Part shown: one piece after another, positions 24,021 to 36,050 of the stretch
Numbering within the stretch: the stretch's first letter is position 1
Layout of the letters: every line of letters begins with the position of its first letter
Source: Zerene cesonia
Lineage: Eukaryota > Arthropoda > Insecta > Lepidoptera > Pieridae
Assembly: GCF_012273895.1 (NCBI RefSeq)
Contig: NC_052116.1
Span: forward strand, 7,316,001-7,380,000
Reading direction: 5' to 3'
Length of the DNA stretch: 64,000 bases
Position numbers and translations under genes: made by a program
The notes under the pieces: model-generated
The model's input: only the letters and a program-made list of their open reading frames with translations
Told to the model about the DNA's origin: nothing
Databases searched by the model: none

Positions 24021-26838
24021 TTATTATTTCCATTTCACAGTACGGCTGTAGAATTAATAAGCTTAATTTTACATACAATAGCATAAACGTATTCTAAAGG
24101 GCAATTAATTAAAAATATGCTTACAGAGGGCTTCGCATAAGCAGTTTATTTTTAATTTTAACTAATGTTTACATTTGACAGTAAAATTGTGTGTAATCCA
24201 GAAAGTTTAATTGTAGAATTTTCAATTGAATAATAGCAGTTGTATATTTATACATACATATATGTGGTATAATATAGTTTATGACACAGCTACATAATTT
24301 GTATTCTGTTGTATGATCCCAGGCGACACGCAGCCTGCGTTTACAAGCTAAGTAACCGTTAACTTTATGGTCCCTCGAGAAACTTGCCAAAATTATACAT
24401 CCGTTGACTTATGAGGGTTTCTCATAATTATATCGAAGTTTATTTTTATATTTATGGGATATGGTATATTCTGCTCATAATTTTTTTATATCTATAATTT
24501 AATTTTCTCATATTTTCGTATCTTGTTTGCTTATCACGAATTTAGTACACAGTATATAATTATGTTATCTGAAATACTCATCTATGTATCGCACGCGTAT
24601 TTGAAGTCTTGTTCTTCTACAATCGATTTATATATTATAGCGATCAAATGCCGCAATTTGAGAATCCTTGACGTGTGTATTGAGTCGGTAATCTGTATTG
24701 TCTGAATAACAAACGCCAATTAAAAGTTTACAATTTTGATATAAGTTAGGTATTCGTAATCTTGACAAAACTTCCTTAATGAGGGTAGTTTTTAATTGTA
24801 TTGATGTCAATTTAGTTTAGTCTTTTACAAATGATATTGGTTTATTTTTATTACAGTTGTATAAATATGACTTGTTTTTCGCCCCTAGTACACAGTAGCT
24901 TTAAAAAATCACATACAAACGGTGAAATATTACTTCCTGAGATTACTTCCTTACACGTTGCAATATCTTAAATTCACAAACTACAGTACACATAACTAGT
25001 ATTATATATAAATATAGTTTTGATTCACTTTAGAAATAATTTGTAGATACATCTATTTTACTGTTATTATTAAGATACACATAGAATCTAATTCCGCAAC
25101 TATCGAAATCTTTCCAAATTTGAATCATCCACAAAGTAAACAGATTATACACAAACATCTTTTTGTAAGCGTGGTCTCAATTACCGGTTATACTAAAAAT
25201 ATTTTTTAATCTGTGTCAGTAGGGAACCTAGTGTAATGACTTGCTTTGATAATATTAATTAGTCATTTTAAAAGAATTTGAACAAAAATTATGTTACATC
25301 TTGTAGTAATAATGTAAGCGATGACTTAAACTATTTCCTTTTAATTTTTTTACATAAAGTGTAAATTAAAAAATAGTCAAAATTAGTTTCTATTTTTATA
25401 GTATACCTACGTTCATTTTTTTTACAATATTTAATAATTACAAATAGGTCCGAAGATTTTATAATATGTATGTTAATATTGATTTGAATAAGTAGACTAA
25501 ATACATTAATATTTTCTTAACTCCTCTGACTTTAATCCTAATATTATACCACGTTTCTTACCGCGAATTGTTTTTTTTAACATTTTATATACCGGACACT
25601 GGCCAATAGGCGTATTTCCTAGCCACGAAGAAAGGAAAATAAATGACCGACGAAGCAATAGATGTATTTTCAAGAATCATATTAAATATAATACGTTTAC
25701 TTTTGTGCTTTGGTTTTGAGGAAAGGCTTATTCCAAACTATTAATTTGTTGTTGAACATATGGTATACGATATGCAATTTATATTAAATGCAACCGGGTC
25801 GTTACGTCACGCTACCTTTTAAAATATTTAAACCTGTATTTGTGACGACATTGCCATATCTAAAAATAAAATAGGATCAGTGAAACTTTTAGAGAATGTA
25901 TTTAAACCGATGTTGTTTACATAAAAACCTGTTGCATACACATCAATATCTATCCCGGGACTATCTGTTTTAATTCGGGCTATTTATATCAATGTATGAA
26001 CCGATCAGTATTTGTCACATGACGTAATAATTGCGGAAAACAACATTTAAACTTCTACGTATTAACCATACATACCGATAATGTCAAAGAATTTTAATTG
26101 TACAAATGTGTATCGAATTGTGATTGGTCGGCAGTTCATGTCAAGGATACAGATAAATCAATATGTGCAGGTACATCGCTCGGGGGTTGAATATGATTAC
26201 ATAATGCACGCTTTGACGTCACAGCTCACAAGGGTTACTGACCGAGTGTAACGTCCATTGCGTTTCATGTTAAGGATAATGAATCGAACTGTCTTGTAAA
26301 AGTGGTAATGGGGATGTAATATTTTCGAGTGTCGTTTGATATAGTTGCATTTTAACGGGAATATAAGTCATGCGTAGGTTTAAAAAATGAACGGTTCCAT
26401 TGGCAATCCATTGGCATAATCGTATTAAAATATTAAAGAACGAAATTGAAGTTTACATAATATTTGATATCATTGTTTAATATTCGCATTGTAAGTAGTC
26501 TGTTTTTGATGTAGTCATATGAATAAAATATTGGAAGTTTGTAATTTTACTTTTTAATAGTGTCCTCGTGTAGGCAGATACTTAAATTTGAATTTTTCAG
26601 GAACAATGGACATAACAAAGACCTATCCTAAAATTAGGGGTCATCCAAAAAACTTAAGTTGCACGAATTTTGGGTTTTTTCATAGCCTTTCCCCCTATAT
26701 GTCACATTTCTGAAGTCCCTTCCCGATGATGTTTCGCCACACCATATTAAGCAGGTATTTTAAATAATCTAAGCGAAAAAAGCACGCCTAATCATAGTAC
26801 ATATTTTAAATATTAACCTGTGATGTTTGGTAGAGTAT

Positions 26839-26884
26839 GACAAGGGGCAGGGGTCAAAACTTTTGTGACCCCCTGCCCCTTGTC
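26839..26884. repeat. GC-rich inverted repeat (TGACAAGGGGCAGGGGTCA)
   Basis: TGACAAGGGGCAGGGGTCA is mirrored by TGACCCCCTGCCCCTTGTCA across an 8-bp spacer, with a single extra C in the right arm. The preceding 200 bp contain AGGGGTCATCC (about 26634) and CCTTTCCCCCTATATGTCAC, in the style of an insect MITE whose ends read GGGGTCATCC. I cannot delimit the element. Confidence 0.7.
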
Positions 26885-27892
26885 ACACTATGTTACATTT
26901 CGTTGATACCCTACCCTCCCTTTAACATGTGTTGAAATTTATGTGTGAGGTAAGTATGTATATATTATAGCGTTGATCTCTTTCGACTAGAAGTCGACGT
27001 ACCATAAAATCTTATACATTGTATTTTAAATTAATAATCCTGTTACATATATCAGTTCTTACATTGAATTCTGTTAATAATAATAATTAAACATATTTAA
27101 ATTAGCTTTTTTAAACAGATTATATTCATATCATAATTCTGTAGACCGTATAATGAAAAAAAAAAATACATTTCGTATTCATAAGAATTTTTTTTTCATA
27201 GTAAATTTTTGTACAAAAAATAAATCAAGCTGTGTATAATATAATAATTATATCATAAACTCAACGAAGATTTGCGAGCTATAGCGGAGTTTTTTGTACC
27301 GAGATCGTTATTACTCATAATACCCAATGAATTATTTATTGATATGGCATTGACATTTCAATATTGAATGCTTGCTGAATCCATAGAAATTTTCATTCAA
27401 CGTCAGTTATAACACAATATCTATAAAATTTAATACTCGGAGACGAAAAATAAACAACAAAATTTGGTTATAACATTGTAAAGAATGACTTTGTTATAAA
27501 TTATAATTAGTATTACTTTCCGTTCATAAACAAGTTGATATAGTTGGTTGTATTTTTCTTTTATTATTCATTCTACGATTTTGGGAATTTCTTCAATCGA
27601 GAAGCTTTCTATTATTTTCCATTCTATATATCATCATATTTTGTGTTAGTTTTAGATTGATATATGAAGGCTATTAATTTTCGATATTTTTTTCACTATA
27701 TCTGAACGGTTATGTCGTTTCGTTATTCGATTTGTTTTAAACTATTACCTACTGTGACTAAATTAAGCTGTAATCTATTAGCAAAAGCGATTTGTATTAC
27801 TTAACCAGGCGATCACTATTTATATCAATATCGATTTGATAAACAAAAAAAATTATAGCAGTATTAAAACCATGGGAAAAGGTGAAAGAACA

Positions 27893-28066
27893 ATCTGGTG
27901 GTTCGCCTGATAGTAAGCGATCACCACCGCCCATAAACATTCGCAAAGGTAGTACCTCCGTGAATGCGCTGCCCGCTTTTATGGGGTAAGGGAAAGGAAA
28001 GGATTAACGACTGGAAAGAAGGAATGGACTAGGACGGGTGAGGAAAAGGAAACGAGCCTCCGGCGT
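27893..28066 (+). repeat. Repeat family G, head variant
   Basis: GGTTCGCCTGATAGTAAGCG, ATCACCACCGCCCATAAACA, GGAATGGACTAGGACGGGTG and GAGCCTCCGGCG match the first half of family G. The middle is closer to the copy at 45515 than to the one at 38419, so two subfamilies are present. Confidence 0.7.
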
Positions 28067-29222
28067 TAACGCTTTGAGTTACGTGAAAAAAATTTGTAGT
28101 AAAACTTATAGAACTTTAAATTACTTACAACTTTGTTTTTCAACTTTTACCGTAGGACTTGCAGTTTTGTCGGAAATAGAGAAAAAAGTTATTTACCATT
28201 TATTTTTTTACAAATTTCAATGGCTTTTGCAGTGGTCATACTACAACAACGTTGGTATATTTTGTTTTGATTATTAAACATAAGCTTGAGGCCAAGTTCG
28301 CGTGGGTTGCATATATCCGTATAGACTAAGTCAATCTTCTGTAATGATATCTCAATATAAATAATCAATGTAACTACTACCAAGCAATACGTAATAATAT
28401 TTCATTGTTATGTCTCCATTGTGGTACTAACTACAAACCACCGAACCAATCATCAAAAACATCTCACTAACTGTCACATTCATGATATCATTGTATGAAC
28501 TATGAACAATGCGATTCAAGTTCAAATGCAATATACAACCGCGTATAAGGTTTCGCATAATCTAGCACAGAGTAAATAAATCAGTAAGAGAAAGGATCAT
28601 TATGTTTTCATGTAAACAACATAAGGGGAATCACGTGGTGTTTGCGTGTGTGCGCGGAATGCATCATACGCGTGCATGTGTGCTGTGACCGCCATCAAAC
28701 TTGTTTCTACTCAACGCGATCACTCATGTTGACATGGAGTTAATATTGTGTTGATAAGCGGTATACAATTGGCATATTGTAATCAATGCTAGGTGAAAAA
28801 ATACTACATACATACCTGCATTTTAAAGTATAATGACGTCAGCGCATGCTCGTATACGTACAAAGGTATCCAATGTTGGGTAACTTTTTCTTTGAAGCAA
28901 ACTATGGAAAGCTGCATTTAGTGTCCGGGGGGGAAAATCAAATATGCCCTAAGAGGAAAGCGTAAACACTCCTTAAGTAGTTTCCAGAAGTTGTTGTAAT
29001 GGTTTTTAATCAATTCTTGGTTGACTATACGTATGTGTCGCAGATGCGGTGTCACTTAAAATCCTTCCCGATGATTGTGTAATATGAATATATCAAAAAA
29101 TATAACATGATTACTAGTCATAAGATTGTAACTTAGATATTATATTGACACAACAGAATGTACGTAAGATTGCAGAGTATACCAATGTACCAATGTTATG
29201 ATGTTGTTAATGTAATTGTTTA

Positions 29223-29394
29223 TAACTAGACGCCCATCACGGCTCCGCCTGAATATCAATATCTATTTTATCACCCAAGTCAGCTCAGATCCTGTATGTA
29301 TAACAAGCTTCATCAAAATCCGTTCAGTTGTTTCAGCGTGATTGACGGACAAACATCCAAACACACTTTCCAACTTATAATATTAGTGTGATAG
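29223..29394 (+). repeat. Short interspersed repeat, family E
   Basis: TAACTAGACGCCCATCACGG, TTCATCAAAATCCGTTCAG, TCAGCGTGATTGACGGACAA and AACTTATAATATTAGTGTG. An inverted relative lies at 56507-56702. Confidence 0.65.
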
Positions 29395-29814
29395 TGTGAT
29401 TATACCAAGGGATGTATAATGAATTGTCATGGGTTTGCTTCAGCTAGCAGGACCAGTTTTCACCTTCTGTGATGGAGACTCGTTGACCTCGACACCTTTC
29501 TCGAAAAGTGTCAAGTACGAAAGGGACTTGCGGTGTATTGGTTTTTCTCAAGACGTATTCTTTGTGAGCTTTCTTTTATCAATTTAAATTTATTACTTGA
29601 CGTCGTATGCTTATATATAAAAGCTTACAAGTACCATTAGATTAAACTCAGAGGTATAAAAGTGAATTAGGGTTTGCGAGACCTTCGGCAATCCAAGTCT
29701 AATTTTCAAATTTTTTTGTTTGTTTTTAAAACCGATGACTGATAATTTCCACGAACTGAATATTTTATACCTGCTGTAATTTAGTGTTTAGCATTCAGGA
29801 ATAACATACATATC

Positions 29815-29909
29815 CAATGGTTAAAGAATTTTCGGGTAGGTCCAGTAGTTCCTGAGATTAGAGCGTTCAATAAAAACTAACTTCGTCTTTATTTTATATT
29901 AGTCTAGAT
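29815..29909 (+). repeat. Short interspersed repeat, family C, 3' fragment
   Basis: AGGTCCAGTAGTTCCTGAGA, TTAGAGCGTTCAATAAAAAC and a tail TTTATATTAGTCTAGA correspond to the 3' half of family C. The head is missing. Confidence 0.6.
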
Positions 29910-30099
29910 GGGAAAGGCTCTCCTATACACAAAGTGTATATTATGAACAGTATAATGAATGTCATATGACACAGCACATGATGTTAGTCCAGACTTACGA
30001 GTATTTTAATAAAATCAATAATTATATAAAAAAACGTAACCGTATTTAAATTATCAGAGCAGACTGGAGTGAGGCACCAAACTTTAAATAAATAACAAA

Positions 30100-30200
30100 T
30101 CATTTAAATCTGTTCACCCAGTAAGAAGTTATGAAGTAACAAACACACAAAAATGCACAATCGAATTGTCAACCTTCTCCTTTTTCAAAATTGGTTGGAA
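30100..30200 (+). repeat. Repeat family H fragment
   Basis: AAATCTGTTCACCCAGTAAG, AAGTAACAAACACACAAAAA and CTCCTTTTTCAAAATTGGTT align with the 3' half of the copy at 42815. Confidence 0.55.
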
Positions 30201-32862
30201 ATGCATAATAAAACAAAGGAATCTGAACAATGAAAACGTTACGATTAAATGTTGATTGATGATAAAATAGAGGTCAACGGCCGATTAAAATTCTTAAATA
30301 AGATGTTCTGTGTTACAATAATAACTGTAAGCATTTTTTGCACTTAAAAATTTTTCGCGAAGCATTTTTTGTGTAGCCAGTCTATTTAGATGGAGCAAGT
30401 AGTCAAATGTGATCAGTTTTGGCTTTTATGTATTAATTAATTATCTATTTATTTACAGTTCAATACCTACTCCTGTTTGGTAAGGAAATTCCTTCAAAGA
30501 AATACCAACAACAAACTGGTCACCTATACTTTTCATTACTTATTAGTAAAAGCATTTTATCAAATTATTAATGCCAAATTAATGTATGAATCTTTCTGCA
30601 AGGCGTTTAAATAAAACGAATACTAGAATAGGATGCAGGCGTACAAATTCTTATCACAATATTAACTTACCTTTGATTTACCTATATTATCTGATTACGT
30701 ACTATAATATAGTACATTTGGAAAAGTTTATCGTTGTGATATTGAAATTCATATTTAAAAAGCTTCACATCACTTACTCCTTGTTTATATAAAAAACAGA
30801 AACCCTTTTTTTATTTATGAAAAAAACTAAATTTTCAAAATTTTTATGAATAGTCATTTATTATTACTATCACAAACTCGAAAGGTCGCTTCTATCGAGA
30901 AGAATCGGCAAGAAACTCGATAGTTACTCTATTAAAGAATCTTTATCCATGTAGTATAAAATAAAAATAACACAGAACTAAAATTGAGTATCAAAAAATG
31001 ATTTCTTAAATAAAACGCTGGAAATTGCTAGTATCCATTTGTACAAAAATGTTTTAAAGTCAATATTTTGCACAAATACATGCATAAAATACCATAAAAT
31101 TAACAATCAAATGTTATTCCCAACTTGTCAACGTTTTCACGGTTTAACGAAAACTGTCTAATCATTGCGTTGATAGATAGTTAATTTGCAAAAATACCAA
31201 TATAGACTTTTTGCACAATTCTAACAACATTAAGATCATTAGATCACAATTTGCATATTGGACCTACGCTAAAAGGAATTTAACGCGCGAAAAAGTTGAT
31301 AAACGGCCATAATCATTGTCAATAAAAATTATTATGGTATATAAACGTAATATTTAATAATGTATTGTCATCATTTTTATTTACAGGGTCCATCACCGTT
31401 ATTTTATTATCGTGCTAAAAAATTTTAATTTAGAATCGAGTATAATTTCTTTTTTTACATTTTTTTCGCTCAACAAATTATTATTTAATTGTCTAAGATC
31501 TTGAATACAGGAAAACAAGCAATCCCAAACTTTACAAGATCATGTATAAGGAAGCCTTATCCTTTCCATTCAAGTTTTAAAACCAATACGATACGTATAC
31601 AAAACAAAAAATAAGCAACTGAGAATAAAACTACAACCAATATTAGCGCTAACAGAGGCAGTGTTTAATGTTTATATAAGCAAGCTACGAGCGCTGACCT
31701 ACTATAGTGTAATCAGAATGTCACATGACTAGGTACAGTCGCTGATTGATACTATTTGTGGTCGATACTAAATATATTAGTCCAATGATCGATCGGCCCA
31801 AGTGCAAGGCCGTTTTTATGATATATTTTATGCACGACGCTGGCTGGATGTTAGGATTAAATAAAACCGTATAAGTGCGAGGCGGTTATGGTAACTCTGT
31901 GAATTTTTCAAGCGATTGCCTATAACGACGTAATATACAGTCTTGTGACAAACATTACCTATTTAATCTTTTGATACTAATTAGTTAAGGAACCTTAGCA
32001 GCTATTATTATCGGTAGAAATTATATGTATAAGGTTTTTGTATATATTATAACACAGTGTTAAAATATACAAATAGCCATCTTTATAATATCTTTTATCT
32101 AGCAATATTCAAGTGTGCTCTATGATGTTAAAATATTTTATAAAACATACACTAGCTTGAAAAATATTGACAAAAATTATATTGTAAAGGACGATGAGTT
32201 ATTAACATAAAATATGATCAAGAGAAAATAGTAAAAAATGAATTTAAAATAGTACCAATAATCCTAAATCGTAATTTACTTCAAAGAAAACATTTTAACT
32301 TGTTGTAATTTTGGTTAAAAATAGAAAAGAAAAGTCATCGAAACGACTCGATCGTAAAAACCAAATTAGGTTTGGAAGCAAAGACGCAATTAGCAAAAAA
32401 AGGATCTTATTGTATTGATTATAACGAAGAAGGAATAAAATTGTGGCTGAAAGGTCGAGAGGTTTTACATTTTAATTAGTAACTGGATAAAAAGGAACAT
32501 TCCCTCTTGAATGCCTTGAACCTTGAATCCACTTCTTATGAGCTAATGTTCAATTTATGTATAATATACATAAAACCTGAGTAATATATACTGAACTATT
32601 GTGTGTACTGTTTTAAAAGAAAACTACAGTCTTTAGTTCTTTTTTCCATAATAAGCTTAAATAGCGGTCTTCAATGATTTCGTTACTAAAATAAAGAATT
32701 ACTGTTGTCTATGAGGAGAAGTATCACGAAATATCATGTAATATAGATCCACGAAATCATTATGTAACTTAAACATAATTTATAACGAAAAGTGTGAATA
32801 TTGAGACAAGATTTACAGATTTTTAAATTTATTTAGCTTAATTAGATCTTGAATAAATTTTT

Positions 32863-33000
32863 AACACGCTTTTATTAGCTTCAACTGCATGTTTCTATGT
32901 TACCGTCTCCTATAAACTAAATCTCGACTCACTTAAAAAGGAGATTTAATCCAATCTTTGAATACATATCGAGGCGCGGTGGCAATCTAATTTCAAATAA
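32863..33000 (+). repeat. Short interspersed repeat, family I, degenerate
   Basis: AACACGCTTTTATTAGCTTC, AACTGCATGTTTCTATGTTA, then ATCGAGGCGCGGTGGCAATC. It has the same order as the copy at 8562 but is strongly diverged. Confidence 0.5.
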
Positions 33001-33793
33001 TTTTCTTACTCTACTTTCTACAAAAAAAAGTATGTGAGACAATTTAGGATATAGTTTGAAACTAAGAATATGTATTTATTTATTATTGAAAGGATTTTCA
33101 TAGTAAAGGAAACTTTACTTTTACTTTTGTGAAAACATTCAACATGATGTATTATATATATAGTATAGTACATTTCTAATACCTATGCCACCTATAACAA
33201 TAAAATAAACACAAATTCGATGCTAAAAATTCGAAGTTAAAAAAAAAGCGCATGAAAATGAATTCTAACCCGTTGTTTTTAACACATATTACTCCCAAAA
33301 TACCATAATCAATAAAGCTTATGACTCGAGTTTATCCAATTTAGTTCTAGCGACAACTGCGTTGAATTAAACAAATGGATATCTTGTTTAATTGATTTGT
33401 ACGCTCCCAAGGACTCGTATTTTCTAGAACAAAATTTGTGCTCAGTTAATTGAAAAACATTTACATAAAATCGCCTAAATTATCTTGACAAATGTATCAA
33501 CAATGTGGGACTACTTCTAACTCTGTGGGAAGTACTGCTGTACAATATTTACCTAAGCCTTATAGAGAGAAATATAGTCCTTTTTTAACATTACGTTTTA
33601 CCAAAATTTCACCACAGTCTAGACATTTAAAAACAAGATACAAAATTTAATAATAGATACTTACTCATTTATTAGTAAGTTATAGATCGATAAATAAGTC
33701 TAAACCAAATTGTTTATAATGTCCACGCAATTTTTCAATTAATTTATTGGCTGTTGATCATTTTTGTTCCACTCCGAGTTTTTTTTGTTTTAG

Positions 33794-33865
33794 AGTGGGA
33801 GTCGAGCACTGCTTCGGCACAAATTGGGTCAAGCTCGCACCGGGGAAGTTACCACACCCTCACAG
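33794..33865 (-). repeat. Repeat family G, 3' end, reverse orientation, cut by an assembly gap
   Basis: GTGGGAGTCGAGCACTGCTT, CGGCACAAATTGGGTCAAGC and ACCGGGGAAGTTACCACACC are the inverted 3' end of family G (compare 38700-38766). The element runs straight into the N gap, so the gap probably begins inside this repeat. Confidence 0.75.
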
Positions 33866-34865
33866 NNNNNNNNNNNNNNNNNNNNNNNNNNNNNNNNNNN
33901 NNNNNNNNNNNNNNNNNNNNNNNNNNNNNNNNNNNNNNNNNNNNNNNNNNNNNNNNNNNNNNNNNNNNNNNNNNNNNNNNNNNNNNNNNNNNNNNNNNNN
34001 NNNNNNNNNNNNNNNNNNNNNNNNNNNNNNNNNNNNNNNNNNNNNNNNNNNNNNNNNNNNNNNNNNNNNNNNNNNNNNNNNNNNNNNNNNNNNNNNNNNN
34101 NNNNNNNNNNNNNNNNNNNNNNNNNNNNNNNNNNNNNNNNNNNNNNNNNNNNNNNNNNNNNNNNNNNNNNNNNNNNNNNNNNNNNNNNNNNNNNNNNNNN
34201 NNNNNNNNNNNNNNNNNNNNNNNNNNNNNNNNNNNNNNNNNNNNNNNNNNNNNNNNNNNNNNNNNNNNNNNNNNNNNNNNNNNNNNNNNNNNNNNNNNNN
34301 NNNNNNNNNNNNNNNNNNNNNNNNNNNNNNNNNNNNNNNNNNNNNNNNNNNNNNNNNNNNNNNNNNNNNNNNNNNNNNNNNNNNNNNNNNNNNNNNNNNN
34401 NNNNNNNNNNNNNNNNNNNNNNNNNNNNNNNNNNNNNNNNNNNNNNNNNNNNNNNNNNNNNNNNNNNNNNNNNNNNNNNNNNNNNNNNNNNNNNNNNNNN
34501 NNNNNNNNNNNNNNNNNNNNNNNNNNNNNNNNNNNNNNNNNNNNNNNNNNNNNNNNNNNNNNNNNNNNNNNNNNNNNNNNNNNNNNNNNNNNNNNNNNNN
34601 NNNNNNNNNNNNNNNNNNNNNNNNNNNNNNNNNNNNNNNNNNNNNNNNNNNNNNNNNNNNNNNNNNNNNNNNNNNNNNNNNNNNNNNNNNNNNNNNNNNN
34701 NNNNNNNNNNNNNNNNNNNNNNNNNNNNNNNNNNNNNNNNNNNNNNNNNNNNNNNNNNNNNNNNNNNNNNNNNNNNNNNNNNNNNNNNNNNNNNNNNNNN
34801 NNNNNNNNNNNNNNNNNNNNNNNNNNNNNNNNNNNNNNNNNNNNNNNNNNNNNNNNNNNNNNNNN
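33866..34865. other. Assembly gap (exactly 1000 N)
   Basis: This is a placeholder gap whose left edge lies within a family G repeat, a likely reason for the assembly break. True length is unknown. Confidence 0.99.
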
Positions 34866-35014
34866 TCCCATTGTTTTGTAATATCTTATGACTTCAATAT
34901 TTACATAGTTTTACTCGCCAATTAAGTGTTTTTTTTTTTTGTGGATATACAAATATATCTCTTTTAATCTTTATCTTTTGTAAATAAAAATTTTAAATTA
35001 GTACGTGTTATTTG

Positions 35015-35056
35015 TTATAACTTATAAGTTATAATACTGAAATCCATTTCAGTATT
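35015..35056. repeat. Two adjacent palindromes
   Basis: TTATAACTTATAAGTTATAA (35015-35034) is a perfect 20-bp palindrome. It overlaps by two bases a second hairpin, AATACTGAAAT-CC-ATTTCAGTATT (35033-35056). The surrounding DNA is AT-rich with no gene. Confidence 0.85.
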
Positions 35057-35486
35057 TTTACTGATAGCTTTCACCATAAGTTCTAGGAATTAATTCTCTA
35101 TTATCTATGGATTTGTATGTAAGCTGCAATAGTAGCTTTATAATTTCCATTTATGATGGAAAATATAAAAAAAACTAAAGGACCAAAACGTGTCCAGTTG
35201 TTTTTAGTTATTTCGACCTCCTAGAGATATAAATCATTTTTCTTTATAATTATTCTATACTCTTATCACTTTGCAAGCAACATAACATATTCACATTTAT
35301 AACTGACTAATAATGCCATTCGATATCCGCTATTAATTGACAATTAGGTTCGTTGAGAACTGAAATATATCAAACAGGGTTAACATCAAAGACTTGCGAG
35401 TAATATGGGTGTAATATAGTAAGATTTATATTTTGCGGATAACCTGAATACAAAATGTCCTGCCAAAACCCTCCAACGTATTATAT

Positions 35487-35538
35487 GTTGCCTGTTAAAG
35501 GATTCATGAACTAGTTCAAGAATCCTTTAACAGGCAAC
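35487..35538. repeat. Near-perfect 52-bp loop-less palindrome
   Basis: GTTGCCTGTTAAAGGATTC (35487-35505) is mirrored exactly at 35520-35538, and the 14 bases between them contain the palindrome TGAACTAGTTCA. Overall 25 of 26 positions pair, with one A/A mismatch. No terminal motif or target-site duplication is obvious. Confidence 0.9.
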
Positions 35539-35689
35539 TTTTTAGCCTTCGTGGACCAGTTACTCTTAAAAACTAAAAACACCTATTATTAATTGCTTCC
35601 ATTATTAGAAATCTATATATTTCTGTTCATTTTATATGAATAAATGCAATATAACACAATCAATCCAATTTACTATATCACAGTACCAT

Positions 35690-36050
35690 CACAGAGGATA
35701 GAGTCAGAGGGCAGGATGTGACGTGATCATCGCCGCTCAAGTTTTGGTCGATTCCACATAAAAATATGATATAATATATATTTCGTCATATGGGTAGTAT
35801 CGATTGGCTCCTGAAAACTAAAGTCAATCTTCGATCGACAGTTATGTGACGAGTGTCTGCGTCAAGATACAAGCTCTAACAAACAAGCGTCGCAACGTGG
35901 AAAGACGCGTGAGGTCAGTGACCCGCCGTGGTGGGGTAGCAGCCGGTTCAGGCGCAAGGACGAAGGGCTCTCACGTGATAGAGGGGGGTCCATTGATACT
36001 CGGCCGTGACGTCATCGTTTACGCAGATGCACGTGATCTATAAGCTCTCC
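35690..36050. promoter_or_regulatory. GC-rich block with E-box and CRE-like sites; possible promoter or first exon
   Basis: This stretch stands out from AT-rich flanks. It holds TCACGTGAT and GCACGTGAT (CACGTG E-boxes), GTGACGTCAT (a CRE palindrome) and TGACGTGATC. On the plus strand CGTGAG|GTCAGT at 35911-35919 is a possible splice donor. A 65-codon plus-strand frame (35846-36043) starts at GTG, not ATG, and has a basic low-information sequence, so I do not call a protein. It resembles an insect promoter or first exon whose remaining exons are not in view; the strand is unresolved. Confidence 0.35.

Larger units (their letters stand above)
24021..33793. other. Intergenic region with scattered repeats, no gene recognised
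   Basis: This is upstream of the candidate SLC26 promoter. I find repeat copies near 27.9, 29.2, 29.8, 30.1 and 32.9 kb and a G/C-rich inverted repeat at 26839-26884. Open frames are short, AT-biased and mostly begin with non-ATG codons. The stretches 24.05-26.6 and 30.2-32.8 kb contain nothing I can name. Confidence 0.6.

Noticed and set aside
23654..24051. Plus- and minus-strand frames of 60-87 codons in the GC-rich block
   Set aside because: Most begin with non-ATG codons and have low-information Pro/Arg/His-rich sequences expected from CpG-rich DNA; no splice context supports a plus-strand exon.
24169..24390. 73-codon minus-strand frame with an ACKRRLRVAWDHTTEYK stretch
   Set aside because: TTG start, no splice sites and no family I can name; the interesting stretch is only about 30 residues before the sequence becomes AT-driven.
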